Source: Lachnospiraceae bacterium (lineage in GTDB: Bacteria > Bacillota > Clostridia > Lachnospirales > Lachnospiraceae). Taken from it: 64,000 nucleotides of DNA. The stretch lies in the NCBI GenBank assembly GCA_902363135.1, contig CABIZF010000016.1, forward strand, positions 7,309 through 71,308. Reading direction: 5' to 3'. How positions within the stretch are numbered: position 1 is the stretch's first letter; each line of letters begins with the position of its first letter. Shown in pieces: positions 1-8,655 of this stretch. Position numbers and translations under genes: made by a program. The notes under the pieces were generated by a model that was not told the DNA's origin, did not search any database, and saw only the letters and a list, made by a program, of their open reading frames with translations.

Positions 1-1848
1 ACACATTATGATATTTTTCGTAAGCTTGGCGCGCATCCGATGACGTATCAGGGAAAGAAAGGAACTGCATTTGCTGTCTGGGCGCCAAATGCGAAGTCGG
101 TGCATGTAATCGGTACATTTAATGAATGGGATGAGACCTCACACAAGATGATCCGCAGGGATCCGCTTGGCATCTATGAATTGTTTGTACCAGACATCGG
201 AGAAGGGGAGCTGTACAAGTTTCTGATCGAAACCCAAAATGGACAGAAGCTGTATAAGGCAGATCCGTTTGCAAATTCTGCGGAATTTCGTCCGGGTACC
301 GCATCGAAGATCGCGGACATTTCAAAGATCCACTGGTCCGACAGCACATGGATGACTGCGCGGGAAAAATTTGTGCCGGATCAGAGTCCGATTTCCATCT
401 ATGAAGTACATCCGGGTAGCTGGAAGAAGCATCCGCACGGAGAGGATGAGCCGGGTTTTTACAATTACCGCGAGCTGGCTCCGGTCCTGACTGACTATGT
501 AAAACGCATGGGCTATACGCATGTAGAGCTGATGGGAATTGCCGAGCATCCGTTTGACGGTTCCTGGGGATATCAGGTGACCGGCTATTATGCGCCGACC
601 TCCCGCTATGGCACACCGGAGGATTTTGCATATTTTGTAAATTATCTGCATAAGCATAAGATCGGTATCATTCTGGACTGGGTACCGGCTCATTTTCCGA
701 AGGATGCACAGGGGCTGGCAGACTTTGATGGCACCTGTCTGTTTGAGTACGCAGATCCGCGTAAGGGCGAGCATCCGGACTGGGGGACCAAGGTATTTGA
801 CTATGCAAAAAATGAAGTAAAAAATTTCCTGATCGGAAATGCAATTTACTGGGTCGAACAGTTTCACATCGATGGGCTGCGTGTGGACGCTGTCGCGTCG
901 ATGCTGTACCTGGACTATGGAAGAGACGCGGGGCAGTGGGTGCCAAATAAATATGGTGGAAATAAAAATCTTGAGGCAATTGAATTTTTCAAGCATCTGA
1001 ACAGCCTGATGCTTGGACGCTATCCAGGCATTATGATGATTGCGGAGGAGTCGACGGCATGGCCGAAGGTGACCGGAAAGCCGGAGGATGACGGCCTTGG
1101 ATTTTCAATGAAGTGGAACATGGGCTGGATGCACGATTTCCTCGAATACATGAAGCTGGACCCGTATTTCCGCAGTTATAATCACAATAAAATGACGTTT
1201 TCCATGACCTATGCATATGCGGAAAAATATATACTTGTGTTGTCGCATGATGAGGTCGTGCACCTGAAATGTTCGATGCTCAATAAGATGCCGGGCGAGT
1301 ACGAGGATAAGTTTGCGAATCTGAAGGCCGGATATTCCTTCATGATGGGGCATCCTGGCAAGAAGCTTTTGTTTATGGGACAGGAGTTCGGACAGCTGCG
1401 TGAGTGGAGCGAGGAGCGGGAGCTTGACTGGTATCTGCTGGCAGAGGAAAAGCATCAGCAGCTGCAGAGTTACGTAGCTGCGCTGCAGCATTTATATACA
1501 AAAAACAAGGCAATGTACGAGCTGGACTGCCAGCCGGAGGGCTTCGAATGGATCAACGCGGACGATGCATACAGGAGTATTTTCAGCTTTGTACGGCATT
1601 CGGCAGACGGAAAAAATAATCTGCTCTTTGTCATTAATTTCACACCGGTGCCAAGGCCGGATTACCGGGTCGGGGTTCCGCGCAGAAAGCAGTATCGTCT
1701 GATTCTGAACAGCGATGAGTTTCAGTATGGCGGAAGCGGAAAGGAGCAGCCGGAAGTATACAAGGCGGTAAAGGGCGAGTGTGACGGAAGACCATATTCT
1801 TTTGCATACGACCTGCCTGCTTATGGAGTAGCGGTATTTAAGTTCTGA
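1..1848 (+). CDS. glgB: 1,4-alpha-glucan branching enzyme GlgB, 5' end missing
   Basis: Forms alpha-1,6 branches in glycogen in the cytoplasm. The frame is open from base 1, and the residues before the first Met (YDIFRKLGAHPM) match the family, so the gene starts left of the window. An N-terminal CBM48 stretch (FAVWAPNA...VIGTFNEW) precedes a GH13 barrel. The nucleophile region reads GLRVDAVAS (near base 880), the acid/base region IAEESTAWP (near 1040) and the third-acid region LSHDEVVH (near 1245). 615 residues are visible against a usual 630-730, so only a short N-terminal piece is missing. A second glycogen gene, glgX, lies at 57727-59856 but is not in the same operon. Confidence 0.96.
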   Translation, partial: THYDIFRKLGAHPMTYQGKKGTAFAVWAPNAKSVHVIGTFNEWDETSHKMIRRDPLGIYELFVPDIGEGELYKFLIETQNGQKLYKADPFANSAEFRPGTASKIADISKIHWSDSTWMTAREKFVPDQSPISIYEVHPGSWKKHPHGEDEPGFYNYRELAPVLTDYVKRMGYTHVELMGIAEHPFDGSWGYQVTGYYAPTSRYGTPEDFAYFVNYLHKHKIGIILDWVPAHFPKDAQGLADFDGTCLFEYADPRKGEHPDWGTKVFDYAKNEVKNFLIGNAIYWVEQFHIDGLRVDAVASMLYLDYGRDAGQWVPNKYGGNKNLEAIEFFKHLNSLMLGRYPGIMMIAEESTAWPKVTGKPEDDGLGFSMKWNMGWMHDFLEYMKLDPYFRSYNHNKMTFSMTYAYAEKYILVLSHDEVVHLKCSMLNKMPGEYEDKFANLKAGYSFMMGHPGKKLLFMGQEFGQLREWSEERELDWYLLAEEKHQQLQSYVAALQHLYTKNKAMYELDCQPEGFEWINADDAYRSIFSFVRHSADGKNNLLFVINFTPVPRPDYRVGVPRRKQYRLILNSDEFQYGGSGKEQPEVYKAVKGECDGRPYSFAYDLPAYGVAVFKF

Positions 1849-1881
1849 TACATAAGGCGCATTGTTTTTTTAATTTCCACA

Positions 1882-1910
1882 TTGCCAAAATTTGAAAAAT
1901 AGTCTATAGT
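1882..1910 (+). promoter_or_regulatory. Sigma-A type promoter for the PucR-like regulator
   Basis: TTGCCA (1882-1887) and TATAGT (1905-1910) are separated by 17 bases, 43 bases before the start codon at 1953. The site lies in the short gap after glgB, so the regulator probably has its own transcript. Confidence 0.55.
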
Positions 1911-1952
1911 ATTTGTATGATTGCCCAAATACTTTGAAAAGGACGTGAAACG

Positions 1953-3038
1953 ATGATTTCAAGCCAGATTTTACAGAATACCATTGATGAATTGCATGGC
2001 ATTACCCGGGTTGACTTTGCCGTAATGGATACGGAAGGAAATGAAGTAGCCACGACAATGCAGCCAGATTTTATTCTTCCGCAGGCAGTCGTTCAGTTCG
2101 CAGATTCTCCGGCGGACAGTCAGGTTGTACAGGATGCGCATTTTTTCAAGATTTATGATGAAAAGGCGCTGGAATTTATTCTTGTATCCAAAGGCACCGC
2201 TGAGGATGCCTATATGCTCGGACGAGTAGCAGTCAGCGAGATTCAGAATCTTATCACCGCTTATAAGGAGCGGTTCGATAAGAACAATTTTATTCAGAAC
2301 CTGCTGCTCGACAATATGCTCCTGATCGATATTTACAACCGTGCGAAAAAGCTTCACATTGACACTGAGGTGCGCCGGATCGTTTATCTGATCGAGACGA
2401 AATATGAGAAAGATAATACTGCGATGGAGATCGTCAAAGGGCTGTTCAGCAGTCACACGAAGGATTTTATCACGGCAGTCGATGAACAGAGCATTATCCT
2501 CGTGCAGGAGCTTCGGGAGCAGGATGATTATGAGGAAGTAGAGCAGACTGCAAACATGCTGCGGGATATGCTCAACACGGAGGCAATGTCCAGTGTGCGG
2601 ATTGCTTATGGTACGATTGTCAATGAGATTCGTCAGGTGTCCCGCTCTTATAAAGAAGCGAAGATGGCCCTGGATGTCGGTAAGATTTTTTACATGGAGA
2701 AGTCGATTATTGCCTACAATACGCTTGGCATTGGACGTCTGATCTATCAGCTGCCAGTGCCGCTTTGCCAGATGTTCATGAAGGAGGTTTTCACGGAGAC
2801 AATGCCGGACTCATTTGATGAGGAGACATTGACGACGATCAGCAAATTCTTTGAGAACAATCTGAACGTATCTGAGACCGCGCGTCAGCTGTATATTCAC
2901 CGGAATACGCTCGTATATCGGCTGGAGAAGCTGCAGAAGAGCACCGGTCTGGATATTCGGAAATTTGATGATGCGCTGACATTTAAGATCGCGATGATGG
3001 TCGTGAGCTACATGAAGTACATGGATCAGCAAATGTAA
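1953..3038 (+). CDS. PucR/CdaR-family transcriptional regulator
   Basis: 361 residues. The C-terminal end (about 310-355; FENNLNVSETARQLYIHRNT then LVYRLEKLQKSTGLDIR) is the helix-turn-helix typical of the PucR/CdaR C-terminal domain. The middle (about 130-290) resembles the degenerate GGDEF-like region of this family. The N-terminal 100 residues probably form the sensor. RBS AAAGGACGTG precedes ATG. It follows glgB in the same direction but has its own promoter. Family members respond to sugar diacids, purines or other small molecules; the ligand here cannot be read from the sequence. Confidence 0.85.
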   Translation: MISSQILQNTIDELHGITRVDFAVMDTEGNEVATTMQPDFILPQAVVQFADSPADSQVVQDAHFFKIYDEKALEFILVSKGTAEDAYMLGRVAVSEIQNLITAYKERFDKNNFIQNLLLDNMLLIDIYNRAKKLHIDTEVRRIVYLIETKYEKDNTAMEIVKGLFSSHTKDFITAVDEQSIILVQELREQDDYEEVEQTANMLRDMLNTEAMSSVRIAYGTIVNEIRQVSRSYKEAKMALDVGKIFYMEKSIIAYNTLGIGRLIYQLPVPLCQMFMKEVFTETMPDSFDEETLTTISKFFENNLNVSETARQLYIHRNTLVYRLEKLQKSTGLDIRKFDDALTFKIAMMVVSYMKYMDQQM

Positions 3039-3080
3039 AATTCAATATTTATACAGGTATGGAATCAGACTTTTTGTCTG

Positions 3081-3119
3081 CGATTCGTCCACGTCTTTTT
3101 GGCGTGGGCGAATTTTTTT
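3081..3119 (+). terminator. Rho-independent terminator after the PucR-like gene
   Basis: ATTCGTCCACGTC and GGCGTGGGCGAAT form a GC-rich stem with a TTTTT loop, followed by a run of eight T. It lies 43 bases after the stop codon. Confidence 0.85.
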
Positions 3120-3154
3120 TGTTCCAAAAGCATATTTGTAACGGAAACGGCATT

Positions 3155-3339
3155 CTTGAACGCAGATAAGCATCCCCCGCTTCAAGAGCACGGAGCACTA
3201 AGCGGCGGGGGGATGCTTCTGTCAGTGGGAGTTGAAAGCTCCCACTGACAGATCGCGAAGCGATTGCGTTCATGAGCAAGTAGTGAAGCTAGGACCTGTC
3301 AGCAGAGCTGCAGGGATGGATTGCGAATGTCCGCTTTAC
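3155..3339 (+). repeat. Mosaic intergenic repeat, long copy A
   Basis: About 185 bp, from TTGAACGCAGATAAGCAT to GAATGTCCGCTTTA. It is nearly identical to 52023-52213. Internal foldbacks include CATCCCCCGC/GCGGGGGGATG and GTCAGTGGGAG/CTCCCACTGAC. The 3' module (GAGCAAGTAGYGAAGCTAG, CTGTCAGCAGAGCTGCAGGG, GGATTGCGAATGTCCGC) recurs elsewhere in this window. No good RBS or coding pattern is seen. Confidence 0.85.
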
Positions 3340-3422
3340 TGGAATAATTGATAACATAAAATAAGATGCGTTTTATAAACAATATGTAATTATATATAAA
3401 AATAGAAGAATGGAAACGGACA

Positions 3423-3452
3423 AAGTTTGTGAGGATCACACAAACTTATTTT
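3423..3452. terminator. Hairpin with T-rich tail upstream of the Tad promoter
   Basis: AAGTTTGTG and CACAAACTT are a perfect 9-bp inverted repeat with a 7-base loop, followed by ATTTT. It may stop read-through into the Tad promoter or act as an operator. Confidence 0.5.
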
Positions 3453-3468
3453 AATGCATCATAAATGC

Positions 3469-3496
3469 TTTACAAACCACTAAAAAGTGATATACT
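3469..3496 (+). promoter_or_regulatory. Promoter of the Tad pilus operon
   Basis: TTTACA (3469-3474) and TATACT (3491-3496) are separated by 16 bases. The first Tad gene starts 64 bases downstream, and no other gene lies between. Confidence 0.6.
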
Positions 3497-3560
3497 ACAC
3501 AGTACAAACATGAAGTATAAAAATAATAAGTGAAATAAAAAAGGAAAGGGATGATGGAAA

Positions 3561-4073
3561 ATGAGGCCAATTGCAGGGTGGCTGCTGTCTGGCATTGTGC
3601 TGGCGGCGGCATGGGACGATCTTCGATCCGGACGGATATCGAATCAGCTGATTGTGACAGGGTTGCTCGCAGGTTTTCTTTGTCAGGTTGTACAGTATAA
3701 GGCTGCCGGGATTGTATTGTTTCTGGGCGGAAGCCTGTTACCGCTTCTTTTGCTTGGGATGTTGTTTTATTTTCGGATGCTTGGGGCAGGGGATATTAAG
3801 CTGTTCTGCGTGGTGGGAGGCTTTCTGGGCGCGATGGATTTACTGAAGTGTATGCTTGTGGCAGTGGTATTTGGAGCGGTCTGGTCCTTCTGGATTTTGT
3901 GGAAGCGACATTTATGGACAGAGCGGTTCGGGTATTTTATGCAGTATACGGCGATGTACGCAAAAGAGCGGCACTGGAAGAGCTATCTGGATGGTGTAGG
4001 AAAAGCAGGCAGGATCTGCTTCTCTTTGCCGATTCTGGCAAGTGTATTGTGCTATATGGGAGGATGGATTTGA
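3561..4073 (+). CDS. A24-family prepilin peptidase (TadV/CpaA-like)
   Basis: 170 residues with several membrane helices. The two catalytic aspartates of A24 peptidases are recognisable: WDDLRSGRISN near residue 20 and GAGDIKLF near residue 78 (GxGD). It should cleave and possibly methylate type IVb prepilins at the membrane. RBS GGAAAGGGATG precedes ATG. First gene of the Tad operon. A second A24 peptidase lies at 29900-30325. Confidence 0.88.
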   Translation: MRPIAGWLLSGIVLAAAWDDLRSGRISNQLIVTGLLAGFLCQVVQYKAAGIVLFLGGSLLPLLLLGMLFYFRMLGAGDIKLFCVVGGFLGAMDLLKCMLVAVVFGAVWSFWILWKRHLWTERFGYFMQYTAMYAKERHWKSYLDGVGKAGRICFSLPILASVLCYMGGWI

Positions 4074-5086
4074 AGAAGAATATTTTTGCAGTCTGTGATC
4101 TGGATGCATCTTACGCCTGCAATCTGACAGACTATCTGAATGGAAAACGAACGACGCCGTTTGAGGTACAGGCTTTTACAAACGTAGAGAGCCTGCAGGA
4201 ATTTGCCAGAGCACAGCCGATCGAGCTGCTGCTGATCTCTACGCGTGCGATGTGTAATGAGATCCGGGAACTTCCGATTGGGCGGATCGTCATACTCTCT
4301 GAGGGAGAGCAGCTGCGGGATCTGAATCTGGAGGAGTATCCGTTTGTTTATAAATATCAGTCATCAGATCAATTGATTTGTGAAGTGATGGAATATTATG
4401 CGGCGGCCAATCCGAATACCTGTCTGTTCCCGGCAACGACAGATACGAAGTTGATAGGGATCTATTCACCTGTGGCGCGGAGCGGCAAGACGGCCTTTGC
4501 GCTGGCGCTCGGGGAGATTCTAGCAGAGAGCAGGCAGGTGCTCTATCTGAATTTGGAGGAATATTCTGGCTTCGAAGAGTTATTTGGGACACATTATCGT
4601 ACTGATCTGACGGACTTGATTTATTTTGCCAGACAAAAAGAAGAGAATCTTGTGTACAAGCTGAATTCTATCATTCAGTCGTTTCATGGGCTGCAATACG
4701 TGCCGCCCGCGTTTTTTTCAGCAGATATCCGGGGAGTGACCGGAGAGGAGTGGCTGCTGATCCTGAAACGGATCATGGAGTATTGCGAGTATGATGTCAT
4801 TTTGTTGGATCTGGGTGGACAGATGGAGGGCATCTTTGAGCTGCTGCAGCGCTGTGAGAGGATCTATATGCCGGTTGCCGCAGACCGGATCGCGCGGGCA
4901 AAGCTTTCACAATATGAGAAGCTTCTTCAGATGATGGAGCAGCAGGAGATCCTCGAGAAGACAAAAAAGCTTCAGGTGCCACAGACGGAGCTGGACCCGA
5001 ATGGCCCGGATATGATTCAGCAGCTGGTATGGGGCGAGACCGGGACGTTTGTGCGCCGCCTTTTGTGGGAGGAGGAAAATGAATGA
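4070..5086 (+). CDS. TadZ/CpaE-like MinD/ParA-family ATPase
   Basis: 338 residues from the TTG at 4070, which overlaps the previous stop by four bases (TTGA) and has GGGAGG six bases upstream. The ATG at 4064 is in frame, but the RBS would abut it. An N-terminal receiver-like half is followed by a deviant Walker A (YSPVARSGKTAFA, about residue 132) and a Walker-B-like strand (YDVILLDLGGQ). TadZ proteins mark the pole for pilus assembly. It overlaps the CpaF start by eight bases, so the two are translationally coupled. Confidence 0.8.
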   Translation: MKKNIFAVCDLDASYACNLTDYLNGKRTTPFEVQAFTNVESLQEFARAQPIELLLISTRAMCNEIRELPIGRIVILSEGEQLRDLNLEEYPFVYKYQSSDQLICEVMEYYAAANPNTCLFPATTDTKLIGIYSPVARSGKTAFALALGEILAESRQVLYLNLEEYSGFEELFGTHYRTDLTDLIYFARQKEENLVYKLNSIIQSFHGLQYVPPAFFSADIRGVTGEEWLLILKRIMEYCEYDVILLDLGGQMEGIFELLQRCERIYMPVAADRIARAKLSQYEKLLQMMEQQEILEKTKKLQVPQTELDPNGPDMIQQLVWGETGTFVRRLLWEEENE

Positions 5087-5954
5087 GGAGAAGTTCCGTA
5101 CGCTTCGCGAGCGGTTGTTAGAAAGTCTCGAGGAGTACCGGGAGATCGGGGATCAGGAAATTTATCAGCGTATCGATGAACTGCTTCTGGACGACAGCAT
5201 GGAGCATTACATGAGACTGGCAGAGCGGTATGCACTGAGAAAAGAGCTGTTCAATTCCATCCGAAGACTGGATATCCTGCAGGAACTTTTAGAGGACGAT
5301 ACGATTACGGAGATCATGGTAAATGGAACGGATGGGATCTTTATTGAGCGGTATGGCAGATTGACGCGCTGGGAGAAATGCTTTGGATCTGCAGAAAAGC
5401 TGCAGGATATCGCACAGCAGATCGTCGGACGGTGCAACCGCATCGTAAATGAAGCGGTGCCGATCGTGGATGCCAGACTGGAGCACGGTGAGCGCGTGAA
5501 TATTGTGATGTCGCCGGTCGCCTTAAACGGCCCTGTGATCACGATTCGTCGCTTTCCGAACCGGGCTATCCGGATGGAGCAGCTGGTAAATTGGGGAAGT
5601 ATCTCGGCAGAGGTGGCTACGTTACTGAGATCGCTGGTGTGCGCACGGTATAACATCTTTATATCCGGAGGTACCGGATCCGGAAAGACGACTTTTTTAA
5701 ATACGTTGTCTGACTTTATCCCAAAGGATGAACGGATTATCACGATTGAGGACAATGCGGAGCTGCAGATTCAGGGGGTTACGAATCTGGTACGCCTGGA
5801 AGCGCGCAATGCGAATACAGAGGGAAAGCTTGCGATCACGATCCGGGATCTGATCCGTGCGAGTCTTCGGATGCGGCCGGATCGAATTTTGATCGGAGAA
5901 ATCCGGGGAGCGGAAGCGATTGATCTGCTGCAGGCGTTTATATGTACTATATAA
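5079..5954 (+). pseudogene. CpaF/TadA pilus assembly ATPase, 5' part, cut by mobile element
   Basis: Residues 1-286 of a type II/IV secretion ATPase. ATG at 5079 follows GGAGGA. Walker A is GGTGSGKTT (about residue 197), and Asp/His-box motifs and RMRPDRILIGEIRGAEAIDLLQA follow. After the GCG codon ending at 5936 the frame enters foreign DNA and stops at 5954. Intact relatives continue with a NTGHDGSLSTGHANSP-like motif; that motif is found at 24594 onward, on the far side of the element. The ATP-binding core is encoded, but the C-terminal catalytic histidine region is lost, so the product should be inactive unless the element excises. Confidence 0.92.
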
Positions 5955-5972
5955 TAATTATATATATAACGT
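5937..5972 (+). repeat. Left end of the transposon
   Basis: Terminal TTTATATGTACT matches the right end in inverted orientation at 11 of 12 bases. A subterminal TATATAACGT (5963-5972) recurs inverted at 24517-24526. The stretch is almost pure A/T, as expected of a recombinase-bound end. Confidence 0.65.
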
Positions 5973-6019
5973 ATATAAGGATGGAAAATATAGATTAGAG
6001 GGAGGGGCATAGGAACGAT

Positions 6020-6328
6020 ATGAACATTAAGTATAGGTTATTGTGTAAAAGGTTAATAGAGGAAAGGAAGAGAGTAGGTGTCATTCAATATTATAATGTA
6101 CTGTTCATAATGGAGTTAGTGTCAGATAAAGACATATGGGCTTTAGAACAGTGGATGAATGGTATAAATAACATATATATGAAAGATATACATAATTGGT
6201 GTAGAATACATTTTGTTAAATATCACACTGTATTTGTTTACAGGAAAGAGTATCCGGTAAAAGCAAATATTTGGAATGGGTATTCATATACAAGGTGGCG
6301 GATGGAGCGGATGATGAATTTGGGATAA
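6020..6328 (+). CDS. Hypothetical protein at the left end of the transposon
   Basis: 102 residues, rich in Arg, Lys, Trp and Tyr. I recognise no family. GGAGGGG lies about 13 bases before the ATG, somewhat far. It is the only rightward gene before the opposing operon that ends at 6415. It could be a small DNA-binding or excision factor by position, but nothing in its sequence shows this. Confidence 0.4.
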   Translation: MNIKYRLLCKRLIEERKRVGVIQYYNVLFIMELVSDKDIWALEQWMNGINNIYMKDIHNWCRIHFVKYHTVFVYRKEYPVKANIWNGYSYTRWRMERMMNLG

Positions 6329-6414
6329 GATAAAATAGTGACTGCATGAAAGAGAGCCTTAAAGCAGGGTGTTCTTTTGAAAGTATGGATAGAATAAAGG
6401 CTGAAGGCTCTGCG

Positions 6415-7329
6415 CTATTCGTTTGGCAGAGCCTGAGTATTCTCCTGATCCGTAGAAAATAAATCTAACTGACCTTCTGGAGTGGAACTTTGACCGGATT
6501 CATCTTCAGTTGATTGTTCTCTTTTTTTGGGTGTTTTATGAGTGTATAATTTCTCAAAAGGAAGTGAATACTTGGATTTTTTATTGTATTCTAGTAAAAG
6601 AGCTTCTGCGAATCCTAATGAACCGGCACGACGTTCTCTGGCAGTACGACTGATTTCTCTGACAGAGACACGCCCAACTTTTTCTTTAAATGTGTCATCT
6701 TTCATTGTTTCTCCATAAGCATTATCCAGACGGGCAATAGCATTAAGCATATTGGAACTAAAGGACATAGGCGCACCTTCCCATGTGGCAACACAAAGAC
6801 GTAAAACACGATCAAGAGTGTGAAAACCATATTTTTCATAGATATTAATTAAAGTGGATACAGCACATATACCTCCGGGGCGAGAGGAAGAAGTAATAGT
6901 GAGATCATATGATTCAACAAGGTCACGAATAATAAGTTCTCTATCATTACCAGCTTCAATATTAGCCATGAATATTTCATAAGGTAATAATGATTTGACA
7001 TATTTCATCTGATTTGCAAAAATATCTGCTTCTTGGGTGTAAACAAGATCATCATAAACCATACACCAGACAGGAGTTTCTCTTGATCCAGAGACGAGAG
7101 CAACAATCTCTATAGTGTGTTGTCCGTTGAACACATAATTTATCCCATCACGTCTACTTACTTTTACAGGGTTTATCTGATAAAGGTCAAAATTAGCTGC
7201 AGCACGCTGAACGTGTTTGATGGAAAGATTACGTTGGTAATCTTGATTTGAACATAAATTTTTAATAGGTATTTGCTCAAAATGCACTTGGGGAACAAAC
7301 TTTTGTAAATCTTCGGTATTTCCATCCAT
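6415..7329 (-). CDS. ParB-like nuclease-fold protein (DUF6551-like)
   Basis: 304 residues. The N-terminal stretch YQRNLSIKHVQRAAANFDLY, INPVKVSRRDG and YVFNGQHTIE (residues about 30-75) is the pattern of ParB/sulfiredoxin-fold proteins carried by mobile elements. The tail beyond residue 270 is polar and rich in Ser, Glu and Gln. Last gene of a five-gene leftward operon starting with a serine recombinase; only two bases separate it from the gene before. Role inferred: DNA binding or partition/maintenance of the element. Confidence 0.65.
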   Translation of the reverse strand: MDGNTEDLQKFVPQVHFEQIPIKNLCSNQDYQRNLSIKHVQRAAANFDLYQINPVKVSRRDGINYVFNGQHTIEIVALVSGSRETPVWCMVYDDLVYTQEADIFANQMKYVKSLLPYEIFMANIEAGNDRELIIRDLVESYDLTITSSSRPGGICAVSTLINIYEKYGFHTLDRVLRLCVATWEGAPMSFSSNMLNAIARLDNAYGETMKDDTFKEKVGRVSVREISRTARERRAGSLGFAEALLLEYNKKSKYSLPFEKLYTHKTPKKREQSTEDESGQSSTPEGQLDLFSTDQENTQALPNE

Positions 7330-7331
7330 AA

Positions 7332-8258
7332 TTATATTTCCTCCAATTTTTTTAAAATATTATTTGTGGTTGATATTAGGCACATAAGCTGATATTTAAG
7401 CTTGTATTTTGCTGTATCAGATGCAATTTTAAAATCTGAAACTTTTAATACTCTTTCGATAGAACTGTTCCACGAGGGAATCGTCAACGTAAGACTTGCA
7501 ATTTCCGCATCTGGATCAAATTGTGGCAGGTTGCGTATTGAAGGAATAGAAACGGAAGATTCTTTCTTTAACAGCGGTTTGGCGTAATTATTCCACAGTA
7601 ATTCCCTTTTCATATCATGATAACTGAGATGTTCTATCTTTTCGGCAAGAAGGTAGTTATTTAGACTTAAAAGCTGCTCTTTTGATAATCCTGAAAGCTC
7701 AATAATATTAGCTTGGGAAATCCAGAGCTGACCAGAACGAACTCGTTTGACAAGATCCGGAACTTTTTCATCAATTATATCTAGTGCACTACTGTAAGCA
7801 GAATATTTGTAAACGGTAGCCATTGCTACATTACATTCTTCGGATATTTTTTTTGCTGCGATGCTTGCACCGGAAATATGAGATTTATTTGTAGATGAAA
7901 GTTGTCTTGAAACTAAAATTTTTTCAGCATCATATTTTTTCCCAATCAGGTATTTTTTATTGATATTGGTTAAATCCTCTCGTTTAAGTTGGTCAGTACA
8001 TATCCATGAAATTACATCTTCTTTACTGGAAAAATGTAGTCTTTTTATTCGGAAAGGAATACTGTGTTTACGAAATAATTCATATGCTTCTATACCATTA
8101 ATGACAATACCATTCCATGTGCAGATGGGGGTGTGATAGGAATAACATAATATCTGTTGTTCAAGTTGTTTATAATCTTTTTCACTGAGATATTGATACA
8201 AATTGGTGAATTCTAGTTTTGTTTTTAATGTATATATACTATAATTGCGCATACTCAT
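7332..8258 (-). CDS. ParB-like DNA-binding protein with HTH
   Basis: 308 residues. The beginning (about 40-110; CTWNGIVINGIEAYEL, then ISWICTDQLKREDL) resembles the ParB N-terminal fold. A helix-turn-helix-like segment (EECNVAMATVYKYSAY, about residue 140) is followed by a partner helix region (LWISQANIIELSGLSKEQL). It overlaps the upstream gene by 20 bases. It probably works with the 304-residue ParB-like neighbour; binding site unknown. Confidence 0.6.
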   Translation of the reverse strand: MSMRNYSIYTLKTKLEFTNLYQYLSEKDYKQLEQQILCYSYHTPICTWNGIVINGIEAYELFRKHSIPFRIKRLHFSSKEDVISWICTDQLKREDLTNINKKYLIGKKYDAEKILVSRQLSSTNKSHISGASIAAKKISEECNVAMATVYKYSAYSSALDIIDEKVPDLVKRVRSGQLWISQANIIELSGLSKEQLLSLNNYLLAEKIEHLSYHDMKRELLWNNYAKPLLKKESSVSIPSIRNLPQFDPDAEIASLTLTIPSWNSSIERVLKVSDFKIASDTAKYKLKYQLMCLISTTNNILKKLEEI

Positions 8259-8655
8259 CTCCCATTATTTCTGATTTGAATTCTGTTTGTGGCAGTTTTG
8301 TGATGATGTTATCCATGGAAAATAGAGCTATTTTTTTATCTGGGTAAATATTGCCTTCTAAACGAAAAATGTTAAATTTCTCCCAAGAAAGGTTAAGTTG
8401 GGAAAGTGAATATAGTAATTCTCGGCTGTACAATTCATAACTGTTACCATTGATGACAAAATAATCCTTAACTTTATGTGCCAATTTATCCTCCGCACAA
8501 CTAGCTTTTATACCTATCATTTTTTGATCAGGATTAACAAGAAGTTGAATATATTCTGGGTTACCAATTTGACGGAGTGTATTGCGGTGGATTCGTATAC
8601 GATTCTTTTTAAAGTCAATACATATTAGTGGATGGGAAGAGTGTTTGTTGTTCAT
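8239..8655 (-). CDS. Small protein sharing the recombinase-tail domain
   Basis: 138 residues from the ATG at 8655, preceded by GTGAGG; a GTG at 8670 in frame is the alternative. Most of it aligns with a domain in the 262-residue neighbour and in the tail of the serine recombinase. The clearest match is RNTLRQIGNPEYIQLLVNP with KMIGIKASC, corresponding to AIRKFPNIKFVELLIHP with LLAIRPCS. The fold hints at a compact DNA- or protein-binding module. Function unknown. Confidence 0.6.
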   Translation of the reverse strand: MNNKHSSHPLICIDFKKNRIRIHRNTLRQIGNPEYIQLLVNPDQKMIGIKASCAEDKLAHKVKDYFVINGNSYELYSRELLYSLSQLNLSWEKFNIFRLEGNIYPDKKIALFSMDNIITKLPQTEFKSEIMGDEYAQL

